From contig CM022672.1 of the NCBI GenBank assembly GCA_012295275.1, positions 10,923,904 to 10,987,903 on the forward strand: a DNA stretch of 64,000 nucleotides, given 5' to 3'. The notes beneath the pieces were generated by a model that was given only the letters and a program-made list of their open reading frames with translations, did not search any database and had not been told where the DNA came from. This stretch comes from Chrysomallon squamiferum. Its lineage: Eukaryota > Mollusca > Gastropoda > Neomphalida > Peltospiridae. A program made the position numbers and the translations under genes. Shown here piece after piece: positions 1 to 12,139 of this stretch (position 1 is the first letter of the stretch; each line of letters opens with the position of its first letter).

Positions 1-345
1 TAGAATATCCCAAAATGACATAACTTTTATTTTCACAGATAAATAGACATGATCCAACAAAATGGACTGTACACTGCAATCACCTTAAAATACACCAAAA
101 CAGTTTTGAAATGTTAAATTGAAAGTTGAAGGATTAAATTTGATTGGTGTTTTTGAGCTGATTTTATGGTAGAATTTATAACTTAGATTTGTTTATATAG
201 TTCCATATTTCCATTTCAAAACTTAAGCTGAAGTAAAATAATATAAAAGGTAAAGTAAAAAAAAAATTATAAGAATTATTTCAAGGGCAGATCCATAAGA
301 ATCCGTGCTGAGGGATGTTGTCACTGTTTTGTTTTTGGCCTGCAG
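1..345. other. Intron or 5' flank of receptor gene
   Basis: AT-rich sequence ending in a good acceptor (tgcag at 341-345) of the first visible receptor exon. No exon upstream of it could be supported, so the receptor's signal peptide and any earlier modules lie outside the window. Confidence 0.6.
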
Positions 346-3081
346 GTGTTCCACACAGCACAAGACCACCACCTGTTCCAAGACCAACAGTCAACCCAGC
401 TAAAGTGTTTGTCAGACTTGCTCAGGGAACAAAATCATACCAGGGTAGGGTAGAAATTTATTACAATCGAGTCTGGGGTACAGTCTGTGATGATGACTGG
501 AATAATACAGATGCACGTGTTGTTTGTGGAATGCTGGGATACTCAAGGTGAATAACATGTCACTTGTGGATATATATTTTATTTATATTGTTTCAAATGT
601 ATTTATAATATTGAATATTGAAATATCTGTGTTGAAAGTTTGGAGGATTTTTAGATTCTGAGAAATAACGTGTTTTGGTTTGATAGAGTTGATATACTTT
701 ATTATTATTAAAGTTTTGATTTATAGAAAAAATATGTTTCATGCTCCTTAAAGTTAAGCTTTATTAAACTAAACTATTCCCAAATATCATTTTGTTTGAT
801 TTATTAAAAAGTCATGGTTATTTAATTTTTCTACAAAAAAAAAAAAAAAAAAAAAAAAAATTACAATTTGAATTTAAACATTTAGAATATTTTCATTATG
901 GTCATTATGAATTATTGCTGCGAAAGACGTAAGTAAGCTTTAATACATGGCTCATTATTATTGTTTACTGGGTGTCTGTGGATTATGTTTTGTGTAATAA
1001 TGTAGCATGAGGAGTTGGCTACTTTTGTAGGACTGGTGCAGTTGCAAAGACAAATGCATTTTTTGGACAAGGCTCAGGAAAGATTTGGTTGGATGATGCT
1101 CATTGTCGAGGCTCAGAGGCTAACATTGCTTCATGTCCCAGTAATGTGTGGGGGGTACACAACTGTGGTCATAATGAAGATGCAGGAGTTATCTGCCCAG
1201 CAAGTATGTAAAGATCCAGTTGACATTTTTCAAAACTCATTTTCTGAAAATCATTGAAAAGAGTAATGCATTGTCTGAATAATTGTAGTTTAATTCTTTA
1301 CATTTTGTAATTTTTTTTGAATATTTTATTATTTTTTTATTACAAAAAACTGAAAAGCTTTGAAAACTGACTTATGTATTTTGATAAATCATCACTTTTA
1401 ATTAGTAAAAGTTATGAGTTTTGTTGAATGCTTTTGCATGAAAATTCACACATAGATTTGGTTTTTCCTTGAAGATTTCAAACAAGGGATAGTCACTCTG
1501 TAATTATTTTCATTTCATCTGTAAACATGAATGAGTTTAAATATTATGCGTGGTTACTTTTCCTTAATGAAATTTCTGATTTTACTTATTTATTTATTCA
1601 TTTAAATCAAGAACATCTATTTACTACCAAAAAATACTTTTATGTCATATTATTTTTAAAAAAATATTTTTTTATTTTAGCAACAACACCAAATAATTTT
1701 CTTCTCTTCACTGACACCTTTAAGAAACAAATTTATCGCATGGATGCCACAACATTCAGTTATGTACAGATCCCTCTAACAAACCATGATAATCCAATAG
1801 CTATTGCCTATGACCAAGTGGATGCAAGAATTTACTGGACAGACGTAGGCTTAAGGGCAAATCCGCAGTGCATCCATCTGGGGTGGTGACGAAAAAACAG
1901 TCCGACAACTAAATCCACGTAAGTCTTAAATCTTCTCTTTTTTTAAACTTGCCCAGCTTAGATCCCAATATATATCAAGTAATTGTCATCAACAATTTTT
2001 CAGTTCCAACCAGTGCTCTTCAATTTTTATATCAGTGGCTGTGTCTTGAGCTTTTTATTTCAGTGATAAGAAGCTCACTAATTAAATTTCTTTGAAAATC
2101 AGAAGAAAAGTTATAGAAAAAAAATGAAAAAATTGTTTTTGTTAAAATTTTAATGGTATTAGTAATAAATAAAGATTAAATTTTAAAAGCAGTAATTATG
2201 TAAGCAGAAATTTAACAAAGCAAACATCTATTATAAAATGAGAAATGCTTTTTATGAAAATAGCAAATACTTACAGCACAATGACAGTAGCTTGTATCAA
2301 GTTGATTATACATAACATAGAATAATTCAAAAATAAAAATAAATTATTTTAAGTTTTAAACTAATTATTATTGTTATTTGTTTCAGGGGCTGTTCCAGAT
2401 GGAATTGTAGTTGATCCGATTTCACGTCTGATATTCTACACTGACACAGGAAATGACATCATAGCTGTGATGTCTATAGATGGGTTTGCTCACAAAATTA
2501 TAATCAATCAAGGTTTAGATGAACCTCGAGCCATTGTCACTGATTCTAGAGATGGGTAAATTTTGATTTCCAGTTATGAATTTAAGCATGTTGTTGTTTT
2601 TTTTGTAATTTTTTTATTTATTTTCTTCATTTTCTGGACATTTTTAATATAAAATTTTATGTAAGAAAATGTTTAATTAGTCTAATAACAAACTTGAATT
2701 TTGTATATTATGACTCAATAATAAAGGAAAAAGTTTAACAATAAATAATCTTATATTATTTCTTGGATTGAAAATCAGTACTGCTGAATCATGCATTTGC
2801 AACTATAATTTTTTGTAATTATTTTTTTATGTTTGATTGTTTTTGGTTTTTAATATTGTTGCAATAAAGTTTATCCAATCATAATTTTATACACCGTTAC
2901 ATCATATTCATTTTCATGAATTCTCAGCACTCTATCTGTTTTCTCACTACCAGATTAATCTACTGGACAGACTGGGGTCACAATCCCAAGATCTCACAAG
3001 CATATTACGATGGTACTAACCAGCGCCAGATAATAACAACAGGCTTAGGCTGGCCCAATGGACTGACTCTTGATATAGAAA

Positions 3082-3124
<43 letters not shown>

Positions 3125-6100
3125 TTCTAATTATCACACCATTAATTGAAATATATTTATATATAAATTTAAAAAAATATTTTATTACCTTGTTTTTGAA
3201 TTCTTTACCTAATTTTAAGTCATTTCAGTCTGCATGTTGTTAAAATTTGTATTTTCTCAAGAAAGTTTAACATTTTATAGGAAAAACTGGGATTTACATA
3301 TTGTTTTGAAAAATTTTACGGTGGGGTTTTTTTTGGTATTTTTTTTTTTTTCTTAAAGTATTTTTGTATATTTTTGACATAGATGAGAAGATATACTGGT
3401 GTGATGGAAAGATGAACCGCATAGAAGTAGCTAACAACGATGGCAGCCACAGACGTGTGTTGGTGCACACTACACCCAGTCATTTCTTTGGAATTGTTCG
3501 ATACAACAACATCCTCTACTACACTGACTGGAGGAAATCGTATGAGCTAAATTTATTAACTCTTATAACTGAATAGTTTAATAACCATACAGGTCAAAAA
3601 AATGTATACGTATTGGTTGGGTTTTGTTTCCCCATTTGTTTATCAAATGTTATTGTGATTGAAATATTAACATTTTTCTTAATTATAATTTATTAAAGAA
3701 ATTTTTTTATATGTGATAGTGAACTGGAATAAAAATTAATGTTATTTTTGATTATTAGTTTCTAAAAAATTGGATTCCATGACTGTTTGAGATCTAAAGT
3801 TTTACAAGTTCAGGATCTGAATTAAGTCGTATTAAAGAAATATCTATGAAATAGGTTACATGATAAAAATATATCTGAATTTTTGCAAGGTCAGGATAAC
3901 CTGAAGTAATTCATGTTAAAGAAGTATCTATGGAATAGGTTATTTAAAAAAGAAAGGCTTTTCAACAGTTACAGCAATTAAGTGTTGAGTTTGATTTGTT
4001 TCTGGTGGTTAGATCTGGATAACCCGTAGAGTTATGTTATTTTTCAGGACTGTTATGAAAGTAAACACGGATGGAACAGGACTTACACCTGTAGGACCAG
4101 TGGCATTTGGACGCATTAATGGAATCCACTTTCACAAAAATGGTTACGGACCAACAGGTTATTTTTCATTTCAAAAATTGAAAATGTTCTTAATTTACCA
4201 ATGTCAAAGACCAGCATATAGGAACTATTTACTACCTTGATACATACAAGAGACTTTATGAATATTTCCTAAATATTTATTATAGGTTTTTATTATTTAT
4301 TTTTTTATAGTCAGTTTTTGATGATAATGATACACATCCATTATTACGGTCTTTCATACCCTTAAATGTAGAGAATTCTTAAAAGACTGAGTAAATCATT
4401 TTTTAATTTTGTTTTATGTTGACAACAAATTTTTTAAATTTTCTTTTTTTCTTTTACATTTTTGTTTTTCTCTGCTCTTTAGAAAATTCATACTGAAAGG
4501 CAAAATAATATCATTCTTGTTATTCTATTGTCATACTTTATTATTAGCAGAGGTTGGTTTGATGCTGTTTGGAAATGAAACAGGCTATCTATATTTCTTA
4601 ATGCTTCTTTATATAATCAACATTAAAGTTGTTTAACATTTGTGTTACAGGCACTAACGCGTGCAGCAATGCCAAGGGAGGCTGCAGTCATCTCTGTCTG
4701 CAGACCCCAGACGATGGACTACACTGTGCATGTCCCGATGGTCTTTCTCTGCAGCCAAATGGCTTGCAGTGCAGTCTGTGTAAGTGTATTCCAATGGGAA
4801 TTTTGTATCTGCCTATCTCTCTTGTGGCCAGATTGGTGTTTTTGAATTAAAAGAAAATTATTTTTTTATAGCTGAAAAATTTCAATAAATTTTAAAAATT
4901 TTGTTTTTAATTAATTGTAAATAATTTTAAAAATATTTCAATTTAAAATAATAATGATAATGATAATAAAAATATAAAAAAAAAAAAAAAAAAAATTTAA
5001 TAAATAAATACTACTGAAATATATTGAGAATTTTTATCAATTATTTCATATCAAAATTCTAAATTAAAAAGCAGTAATACAAAAATTGGAATAATTAAAA
5101 ACAAATAAATATACATATATTTTAAAAATAAGAATAAATAATATCAACTGTTTTGAAATTCTAAAACTTTCAGCAATTCCTTGTTCCCCACTCCCCCGAT
5201 TCAGTCATGGAACTGTTGTTCCTTCCAACTGCACTGCTGGCAAATCACTGACTGGAGCTGTGTGTAACATCACTTGTGACAAAGGATTTCAGCTCTCGGG
5301 TTCTGCTAGTTTGACCTGTCTCAGCAATGGACAGTGGAGTAATAACTATCAACTATCCTGTCGAGGTCAGTACTTTCACATGTAATCTTTGTTCACACTG
5401 GATATGTAGAACCATTCTTCAAAACAGATCTGAATTCCTGGATGCAAGCAGAGATTATTTTTAATGCTTTATGTCTTTAAAATGGCTTTTTTTTTTGGGG
5501 GGTTGTTTTTTTGTTTTTGTTCTTTTGCTGAAAATCTAGATTTATTGTTTATGATGCATGTGTGTATAAAACTGCAGGGTCACATGCCAATTAAATCAGA
5601 CCATACATAATAAGATACGAAAGATAGGATATCATAGTAAAATTTTATGGCATTGTTTTTGAAAACAGGAAAGCATTTAAAACATTTTTACATGATGTAT
5701 GTCTGTGTTGGGCACAGAGTCAGTGTGCTATGTTTGACTGCACTGAAGAATGTTAATATTTTATCAAACAACAGAAAAAAAGGAAACATGAAATTTTACA
5801 CTTCACCAATACAAGATAAAATCCCAGTAGTTAATTATGTTTCAGTATTTAGATTAATTGACAGATCACCAAAATGGTAAAACTACAACGTTTGGGATTA
5901 TCTATTTTCACTCAAAAAAGATTTATTCTCACTTTCATAGTTACAGAATTTAAAGATTTAAATTATTTTTTAATTTTTTTTCTTCTTAGAAACTGTTAAT
6001 ATCTCACTCTGTGGCCCTTTCTAAAAACAAGATAAAAATTAACATCTTTCTCTTTTTTTGTTTTGTTCTGTCAGACATCCAGCCACCACAACTTACCTGT

Positions 6101-9100
6101 CCTCAGGATATTTCAGTTACTGCATCCCGTGGTCAGTCCTTCGCAACTGTCTCGTGGAACACTCCTCAAACAGTGGACAACACTGGCCAGAAGGTGACCA
6201 TCATACAAAGCCTGCAGTCTCCAGCCAAGCTGTCAGAGGGGCAGTATGGTGTGACAATCACTGCAACTGATATCAATGGTCTCATGACAAGCTGTACTTT
6301 TAAAATCACTGTGAAAGGTAGGCTTGAATTTATAATTAAAACATGGTTTGGAAGTCTGAACAAAAAGCATTAAAGAAGAAAGAACTGTTTTATTTACAAT
6401 ATATTTGGTACTGTTTTAATAATACCCTCAGCATTGTTTAATAAAAAAAATTATATGGCATTAAATTTGTGATTAAAGTCCAAACCAGTAATGAGAAAGG
6501 AAACTTATAATAGGCCATTCTTTTTTAATTACAAGCAAGGGATCAATTATAAGCATCTTTCTGTAGGAAAATAGATTTCTAAGCCTTTGATAAACCAGTT
6601 GCAGGATATTGTGGGAAATTTGATGAGAAGCATTACAACCAATATGATGTGAGGTTCAGATTATGCAAATAACAATTCATGAAGGATGATGTCTTCTAAT
6701 TTTATGGTTTCCAAGTTAGAGAGTACAAGGATTTTGTTTTAGCTTTTGCTTTTATTAGTATTATGTTTATTTGTACTTAGTTATATGCTCTGGAGAACTG
6801 TCAACTCAGATGGAAGAACACTGTTTGTTACACTGAGGATCATGATTCAAATCCTCTTGACGAACACTGAAAATTATTTTGAAAAGTTAAAAACAACTGA
6901 CAAAATAAATTCCTCAAATTTACAGTGTTTGTCATTTCCTAAATTGTATTTTATTTTAAAAAATTATATGAATTAGAAATAATCACTTATATTTTTTGTT
7001 TTAACTTCTTTTGCTAAATTATATTGGTAAAATTGCAAGTAAAATATTTTTACACTAATTTTTAATATTGGTTTTGTTTCTTATTTGTTGATCTGTATTT
7101 TTTCCAGTTCTGAAATGTCCTGTCTACCAAGCACCTGCCAATGGAGTCATTATATCTGGAAACTGTAATAATTATTTTGGAGCCACCTGTGGGGTGGCTT
7201 GTAACCAAGGTTACAGACTGTCCAGTAAACAGCCAATCACTTGTGAGTCAAATGGAAGTGGAGGAGCTGCCTGGACAAATGGTGGAGTTTCTTGTCAGGG
7301 TACTTAGAAATTATTATTTTAAATATATTGATACTTGAATTTATGCATATGTGTTTGTAATCATCTTATTTATTACACTGATATTTAGTGTATTGTACAT
7401 AATAATGTATAACATCAAAAGCTTTCATGTTAAATTAATTTATCCAATAAAATTACCATTTGTTTGAATAGCTTAGTATACAACAGCAACAGTGATGCTC
7501 AGGAAGAAACAAGAGCTAAAAAACAAACAGCTGCACAAAGATGAAAAGAATTATGTTACATATTGAGACAAAAAGAAACAACAACATTTAAATAAAAGAA
7601 AAAACAAAGGTCACAAATTTGACTGAACAGATTAGACAATGGAAGTGAACATGGACAATGCACATCAGTAGACTGCAGTATAATCAATGGAAACCATAAC
7701 ATGGAAAATCATCTAGAGAAAGATTATCAAGATGGTGGTGTGAATAACAAGATAAATACTGGAAATGAATCACATGGCAAAGAACAATGCAAGACAGAAA
7801 GATGAACAAAGAATGTACTAAGGCTTCCACTAAGCAACAGGACACTATAGCAGTACTGTGATGATGTAGAAAAAAATTGCAACTTCTAATAACTTCTGAC
7901 TTAAATATTTAAATATTTATACTTCTTTCTCTTTTTTTTTTTATTTTATTTTTTTATCTTGTAGCTATTGTTTGCCCAAATCTGAAAGCTCCTAAGTATG
8001 GAAAAATCACAGGATGTAAAGCACCATACACTTTCGGAACACTGTGTCAACAGTCATGTTTGGACACAGATTACCAGGTGGTAGGGGGTACATTGATGAG
8101 GAGATGCACGGAGTCAGGCACGTGGTCTGGAGAGCAGATTGTCTGCATGAGTCTGAAGACAGGCAGAGTAGGAGGGCGTGCAGGAGGTGAGTAGATTGTC
8201 ATATATTACCTTTATTATCTTACACAATACATTTTTCTTTAAATTTGTAAAGTTTTGAACAATAAAGTCATAAGTTTATATTGTTTGTATAATATTTTGT
8301 TTTACAACCAAAAAACTATAAAAAAATATATATATATTTTACTAAATTTATAATGTTGATATTTTTTAATCTCTGTTAATGTTCAAATATTTCTTAGTTT
8401 TATACATACAATAAAATTGTCATTTTTTCATTAAATATATATTTTTCTACAATTATTTTGTTTTGCAGCAATACAGTTTTGAAAAGTACATTTTACTAAA
8501 TTTATATTGTTGATAATTTTTCTCTGTTAATTTTCCAGTATTTGTTAAATTAATTTTGTTAGATTAGTAATATCTCCAGTTTTATTTATTGTTGAGATGA
8601 GATGTGTTTCATGGTATACATATAAAAAGCAATGTATGTTGGTTTGCAGCTATGGTACAAACTGCATCTCAGACAGCTGACACAGGTGGCATTGTAGCTG
8701 GTACAGTAGTAGGAGCCATCATCATAGCACTTATAATTGTAGGAGGTTTCCTGTTGTACAAAAAACAGTGAGTGTGACAGTACAGAGAGCAGAGAAAATT
8801 ATATACACCTGCAACTGACTGTTTGAATTTATTAACCTATGTGACGTTTGGTTTTCTTTTTGTTTTATAAAGTTAATTCTTGAGTCAAATTTAGAAATGA
8901 GTTTTTCGTTTGGAGTCAATTTAGAAATGAAATTTTGGTTTGAAGTCAACTTAGAAATGACTGTTGGTTATTTTTTTCATTGTGGTCATATTTCTAGGGA
9001 AGGTTTATAAAATTATAAATTAATAATTACTTTGCAGTTATCGTTTACCCAGAATGTCACGTGTGGAGATGGAACCAACTAGTCATGGTGTGGACAATCC

Positions 9101-9152
9101 AGTCTACGACATATCAGAGCTCGCCACACGACACAGTGATTCAAATATATGA
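346..9152 (+). CDS. SRCR / LDLR-class-B / EGF / Sushi / HYR transmembrane receptor, 5'-partial
   Basis: Exons: 346-547, 1031-1203, 1681-1918, 2387-2555, 2954-3081, 3383-3539, 4048-4157, 4651-4779, 5174-5365, 6075-6317, 7108-7299, 7965-8186, 8650-8767, 9038-9152; about 795 visible residues, stop TGA at 9150-9152. All introns are GT-AG and phases match throughout, except for one surplus base in exon 1681-1918. Module order is a Pro-rich linker, a group A SRCR domain, six YWTD-type propeller blades, one EGF, a Sushi (CCP), a HYR domain, two Sushi, a Gly/Ala-rich stalk, a TM helix ([20 protein letters not shown]) and a short tail with NPVY. Propeller plus EGF is the LDLR/LRP ligand-binding and release unit; SRCR and Sushi are ligand-binding modules common in innate-immune and scavenger receptors. 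A role as an endocytic or pattern-recognition surface receptor is inferred. The 5' end, with the signal peptide, lies outside the window. No exact orthologue is recognised. Confidence 0.85.
385..1203 (+). other. SRCR domain (group A) split over two exons
   Basis: Exon 346-547 gives [27 protein letters not shown] and VVCGMLGYS; exon 1031-1203 continues in phase with [23 protein letters not shown] and [12 protein letters not shown]. Six cysteines in the group A pattern are visible, and the split across two exons is typical of group A rather than group B. The long open frame at 1015-1257 is a different frame from the true one. Confidence 0.88.
1851..1889 (+). other. Frameshift in second propeller blade
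   Basis: As written, the exon reads [12 protein letters not shown] and meets TGA at 1887-1889. Removing one G from the GGG run at 1855-1857 restores [20 protein letters not shown] through to the donor at 1919, and only this shifted frame joins the next exon (2387) in phase. The exon length is one base more than phase requires. This is either a consensus error in a homopolymer or a genuine disabling allele; the rest of the gene is intact. Confidence 0.85.
3082..3121 (+). repeat. (TA)n microsatellite fused to a splice donor
   Basis: About 19 TA units start at the GT of the donor of receptor exon 2954-3081, so the intron 5' splice site is GTATATATA and continues into the repeat. Confidence 0.9.
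4651..4779 (+). other. EGF-like module
   Basis: The exon encodes six cysteines in LDLR-type spacing: [16 protein letters not shown], then [12 protein letters not shown] and GLQCS. It is a phase 1 exon immediately after the propeller, the usual position of the EGF that caps LRP propellers. Confidence 0.88.
5174..8186 (+). other. Sushi-HYR-Sushi-Sushi module array
   Basis: There are four phase 1-1 exons, one domain each: Sushi 1 (5174-5365, [19 protein letters not shown] to WSNNYQLSC), HYR (6075-6317, [14 protein letters not shown] to [13 protein letters not shown] and SCTFKITV), Sushi 2 (7108-7299, [18 protein letters not shown]), Sushi 3 (7965-8186, [16 protein letters not shown] to TWSGEQIVC). 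Symmetric phase 1 exons are the classic arrangement for exon shuffling of extracellular modules. Confidence 0.87.
7480..7870. other. A/G-rich anonymous intron segment
   Basis: Within the intron between Sushi 2 and Sushi 3, a stretch of about 390 bases is much richer in A and G and poorer in T on this strand than its surroundings. No long open frame is seen. It may be a decayed inserted element. Confidence 0.3.
8650..9152 (+). other. TM helix exon and NPxY cytoplasmic tail
   Basis: Exon 8650-8767 encodes a short stalk, a single hydrophobic segment of about 22 residues, and LYKKQ-type basic residues at the inner face (stop-transfer). The last exon, 9038-9152, gives a tail of about 38 residues with [10 protein letters not shown]. 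NPxY is the tyrosine internalisation or PTB-binding motif of the LDLR family, so the tail fits an endocytic receptor. Confidence 0.85.
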
Positions 9153-10268
9153 CAGTGTTAAATATGATATGAACAACTAAAAAACACCAGAGAAACTATT
9201 GCAATTTTTATTTACACTTTGACCAAGGCATTTTTTTATAAATATCAATTCATTATATATATTTTTATATATTCAATTTTAAAATTGATGGTGTTCTTTC
9301 TTAACCAAATCCTTGTTAGTAAAACTGTTTTATTTTGATCATTATTTTGACATAAAATTAAAATATAAATTCTTCTCTTTTTTTAACTCTTTTTTATTTT
9401 ATTTTTTTATTATTTGTCAGTGTTATGTGATAACTAGTTGATCTGGGCTGGTAACATTCTGAATGAAACAGATACTAAATGAATTTTTAAATTAATTATG
9501 AGTGTTTCAGACACCTGAAATTGTTAGTCTATTATTACTATTATCGTTTTTCTAATGGCATTCAGAAGCACCACTATCACCTTATGAAAATCCTGCTTTT
9601 CCATTTTTCTTTTATTAAAATGAATTCATATTGGGTTTCTTTCACCTTGTATCAGTGTTTTATATCAACATTTTTATCATGTATTGTAATAAATGAACAA
9701 ATAATTTTATCAAAATAACACATTGATTTATACAGAAATTTTTCTTTCTAAATTTGTTATGTCAAAATGTTCAGTTTAAATGTATTTATATTTGTACTTA
9801 TAATACTCGATTACATCTAATCATTTGTCTTTGGTATATATTTAAATCTGAGATTTAATAGATTTTTAATTTTTTAATCTATATGCTTGCTCAGGTTTCT
9901 TTGTGTTTACTCATATGTGCCAAAAGTGCAGTGTTATTGATAAAATGCTCTGCATAATTTTTAGAAAAATTGTTAATTTTATTGTTTGTTTTTAAATGTA
10001 ATTTAACCATCACTTCTTCTTTTTATTATAATTATATTGTTAATTTTATGAATTTGCTTATAATTTAATATATTTTATCAATTTGTATTTACATAGTCAC
10101 TAACGTTAATTATTATAAAATGTGTAAAAATCCAATTTAATGTATGTAATGTGATTATTAATGAAGAATAATAAAATATGTATATTATTTTTGTATGCTG
10201 TTTTCAGTTATCAGAGATTTCTGAGAAGGGATATCTTCCTCATTGTAGAAATAGAAATACAAAAAGAA

Positions 10269-10310
<42 letters not shown>
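10269..10310. repeat. (AAT)n microsatellite
   Basis: About 14 AAT units. The poly-Asn and poly-Leu open frames over it are artefacts of the repeat. Confidence 0.95.
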
Positions 10311-10312
<2 letters not shown>

Positions 10313-10635
10313 CAATAATAAAAATAGTAATAGAGCAATCTGGACACATGCACCCATGGAACCTATTATATATGTTTGAATCAGAATACTATCTTCCTTT
10401 TCTAAATGTGTTTGTGAGTATATTTTACAATTAAACACAGCACTTTCATTGTATATTTACATACTGAGTGTATTTCATTACTGCAAAGGATTGATAGCTT
10501 TATAGCTACTTACATTAGTAATTAGGAGTGATGTATCTTGAAATTTAAATAAATTATTTATGAACCAAATTGTATTAAGTCTGTCAAATGTATTATTTTT
10601 GTTATTTTTATTAAATGAATGTAAAATTATACCTA

Positions 10636-10713
<78 letters not shown>
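10636..10713. repeat. Compound (GT)n(AT)n(AG)n microsatellite
   Basis: About 12 GT, 6 AT and 20 AG units run consecutively in the 3' flank of the receptor gene. Confidence 0.95.
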
Positions 10714-10716
<3 letters not shown>

Positions 10717-12089
10717 TGTGTTAAAACAAACATAAATGCATACAACTATACAAATACATTCATATATATATATATATATATATTGCTGCTGTTACTATTA
10801 TTACTGCTATTAATTATTTCTATTGTTATCATTTGACTGTAATATGGTGTGTGTTTTAAATGTTCAAAAAATTTTTTTTTTAGAGAACAATCTGTAATAC
10901 TGAGAAAAAAAATCATAAAGATTTGTAATACTATTATATGAATGCTAAGTAAAACAAAACAAAAAAAAAGATGAAGAAAGAAAAAAAACGATCCCAGTGA
11001 GAACTATACTTTCTTACCATTCCTATCTGTAGTGTGGCTGTGTAACCTGTAATAAAATGGACAATTCAAAGGTCCGTAATTTCACAAATATATAAATATT
11101 TATACATAAACTGCTCAGATAGCATTCAGTTACAATCACAGAAATGAAATGAAATGTAAAAAAACAAAAAAAAAAAAAAACGGAACAATGTTTCTAAAAT
11201 TATTTCAGTTCGACTACTTTATTATAAAACTTCACTTTCAACTGGATTATGAAATCCAAGAAAAAAAAAAAAGTACTTTTAGCAATAGCGTGCAAAGCCT
11301 GTTCTTGATTTATATCTTTAAACTGTTGGACTTTCTCGTATTTAATCAAGACAGGACGTATTTCCGTTCGCATTTGATGAAAAATTCACAGGAAAGCGGC
11401 TAACGTGTCTGTCTCTGATAACCTGTCCACAGAACTGAACAAGTCGGAAATCAGCATCATGTCTCAACTGAACTGTCATGCCAACGGATAATGTCATCAG
11501 CAGAGTTCAATAACTTTATGAGTGCCTCTTCCATTGATATCGGTCTAAAGCGAGAGAAATAAAAGCGGTATTCGCTAAACGATATCCACTACTTGACGTC
11601 TGCAGCACCTGTGTGTGGGCTGGATGTCTTTGACGTTATTTAAATGTCATTCCATTAATATCTATCCACTAAATGAACAATTTTCGCCAGTGATTGCAAA
11701 ATGTAAATATGTTTCTCTCAAAAGTATTGATGTCATGTTTTAATGCTTCGTACGTGCGTAAGCGCGCGCGTTTGACTTTGAACAACAATCGACCTTTAAC
11801 CGTTGAATAAAAATGATGATGGTTATGGGGATGATAATAATAATGTTATTGCTATCATAATAATAATAATTATTATAATTATAAGAAGAAGAATGATGAT
11901 GATGAAGTTAAGAACATTATGATGGTACATGAAGATTACAACAAATAGTAAAAACTAATTTTATGATAGATTAATGTAATGGAGTGTTTTTGTTGGGGTT
12001 TTTTGGTAGGGGAGAGCGGGGGTTATTGTTTTTGATATAAATATTATCCAAAATAAGTTTTATTATTATTATTATTAGAGGTAAACCAG

Positions 12090-12092
<3 letters not shown>

Positions 12093-12137
<45 letters not shown>
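12093..12137. repeat. (AAT)n microsatellite
   Basis: About 15 AAT/TAA units, followed by further A/T-rich simple sequence. Confidence 0.95.

Positions 12138-12139
<2 letters not shown>

Larger units (their letters stand above)
1681..4157 (+). other. Six-bladed YWTD (LDLR class B) beta-propeller
   Basis: Six blade signatures occur in order over five exons: LLFTD and IYWTD (1681-1918), IFYTD (2387-2555), IYWTD (2954-3081), then IYWCD and LYYTD (3383-3539), with the closing strand in 4048-4157. Gly-Leu-x-x-Pro turns ([19 protein letters not shown]) follow the usual blade pattern. Six blades followed directly by an EGF module is the complete LDLR/LRP/nidogen-type unit. The second blade carries the frameshift described separately. 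Confidence 0.88.

Noticed and set aside
40-150. Possible receptor exon after an acceptor-like ttttcacag at 31-39
   Set aside because: No suitable donor follows before an in-frame stop, and the short peptide shows no recognisable module.
1015-1257. Open reading frame over the second SRCR exon
   Set aside because: It is in a different frame from the SRCR coding frame, which joins the previous exon in phase and gives the expected cysteines.
3061-3149. Continuation of the propeller ORF as poly Ile-Tyr
   Set aside because: It is read-through of the donor into the (TA)n tract.
10161-10438. Poly-Asn and poly-Leu ORFs on both strands
   Set aside because: Translations of the AAT microsatellite.
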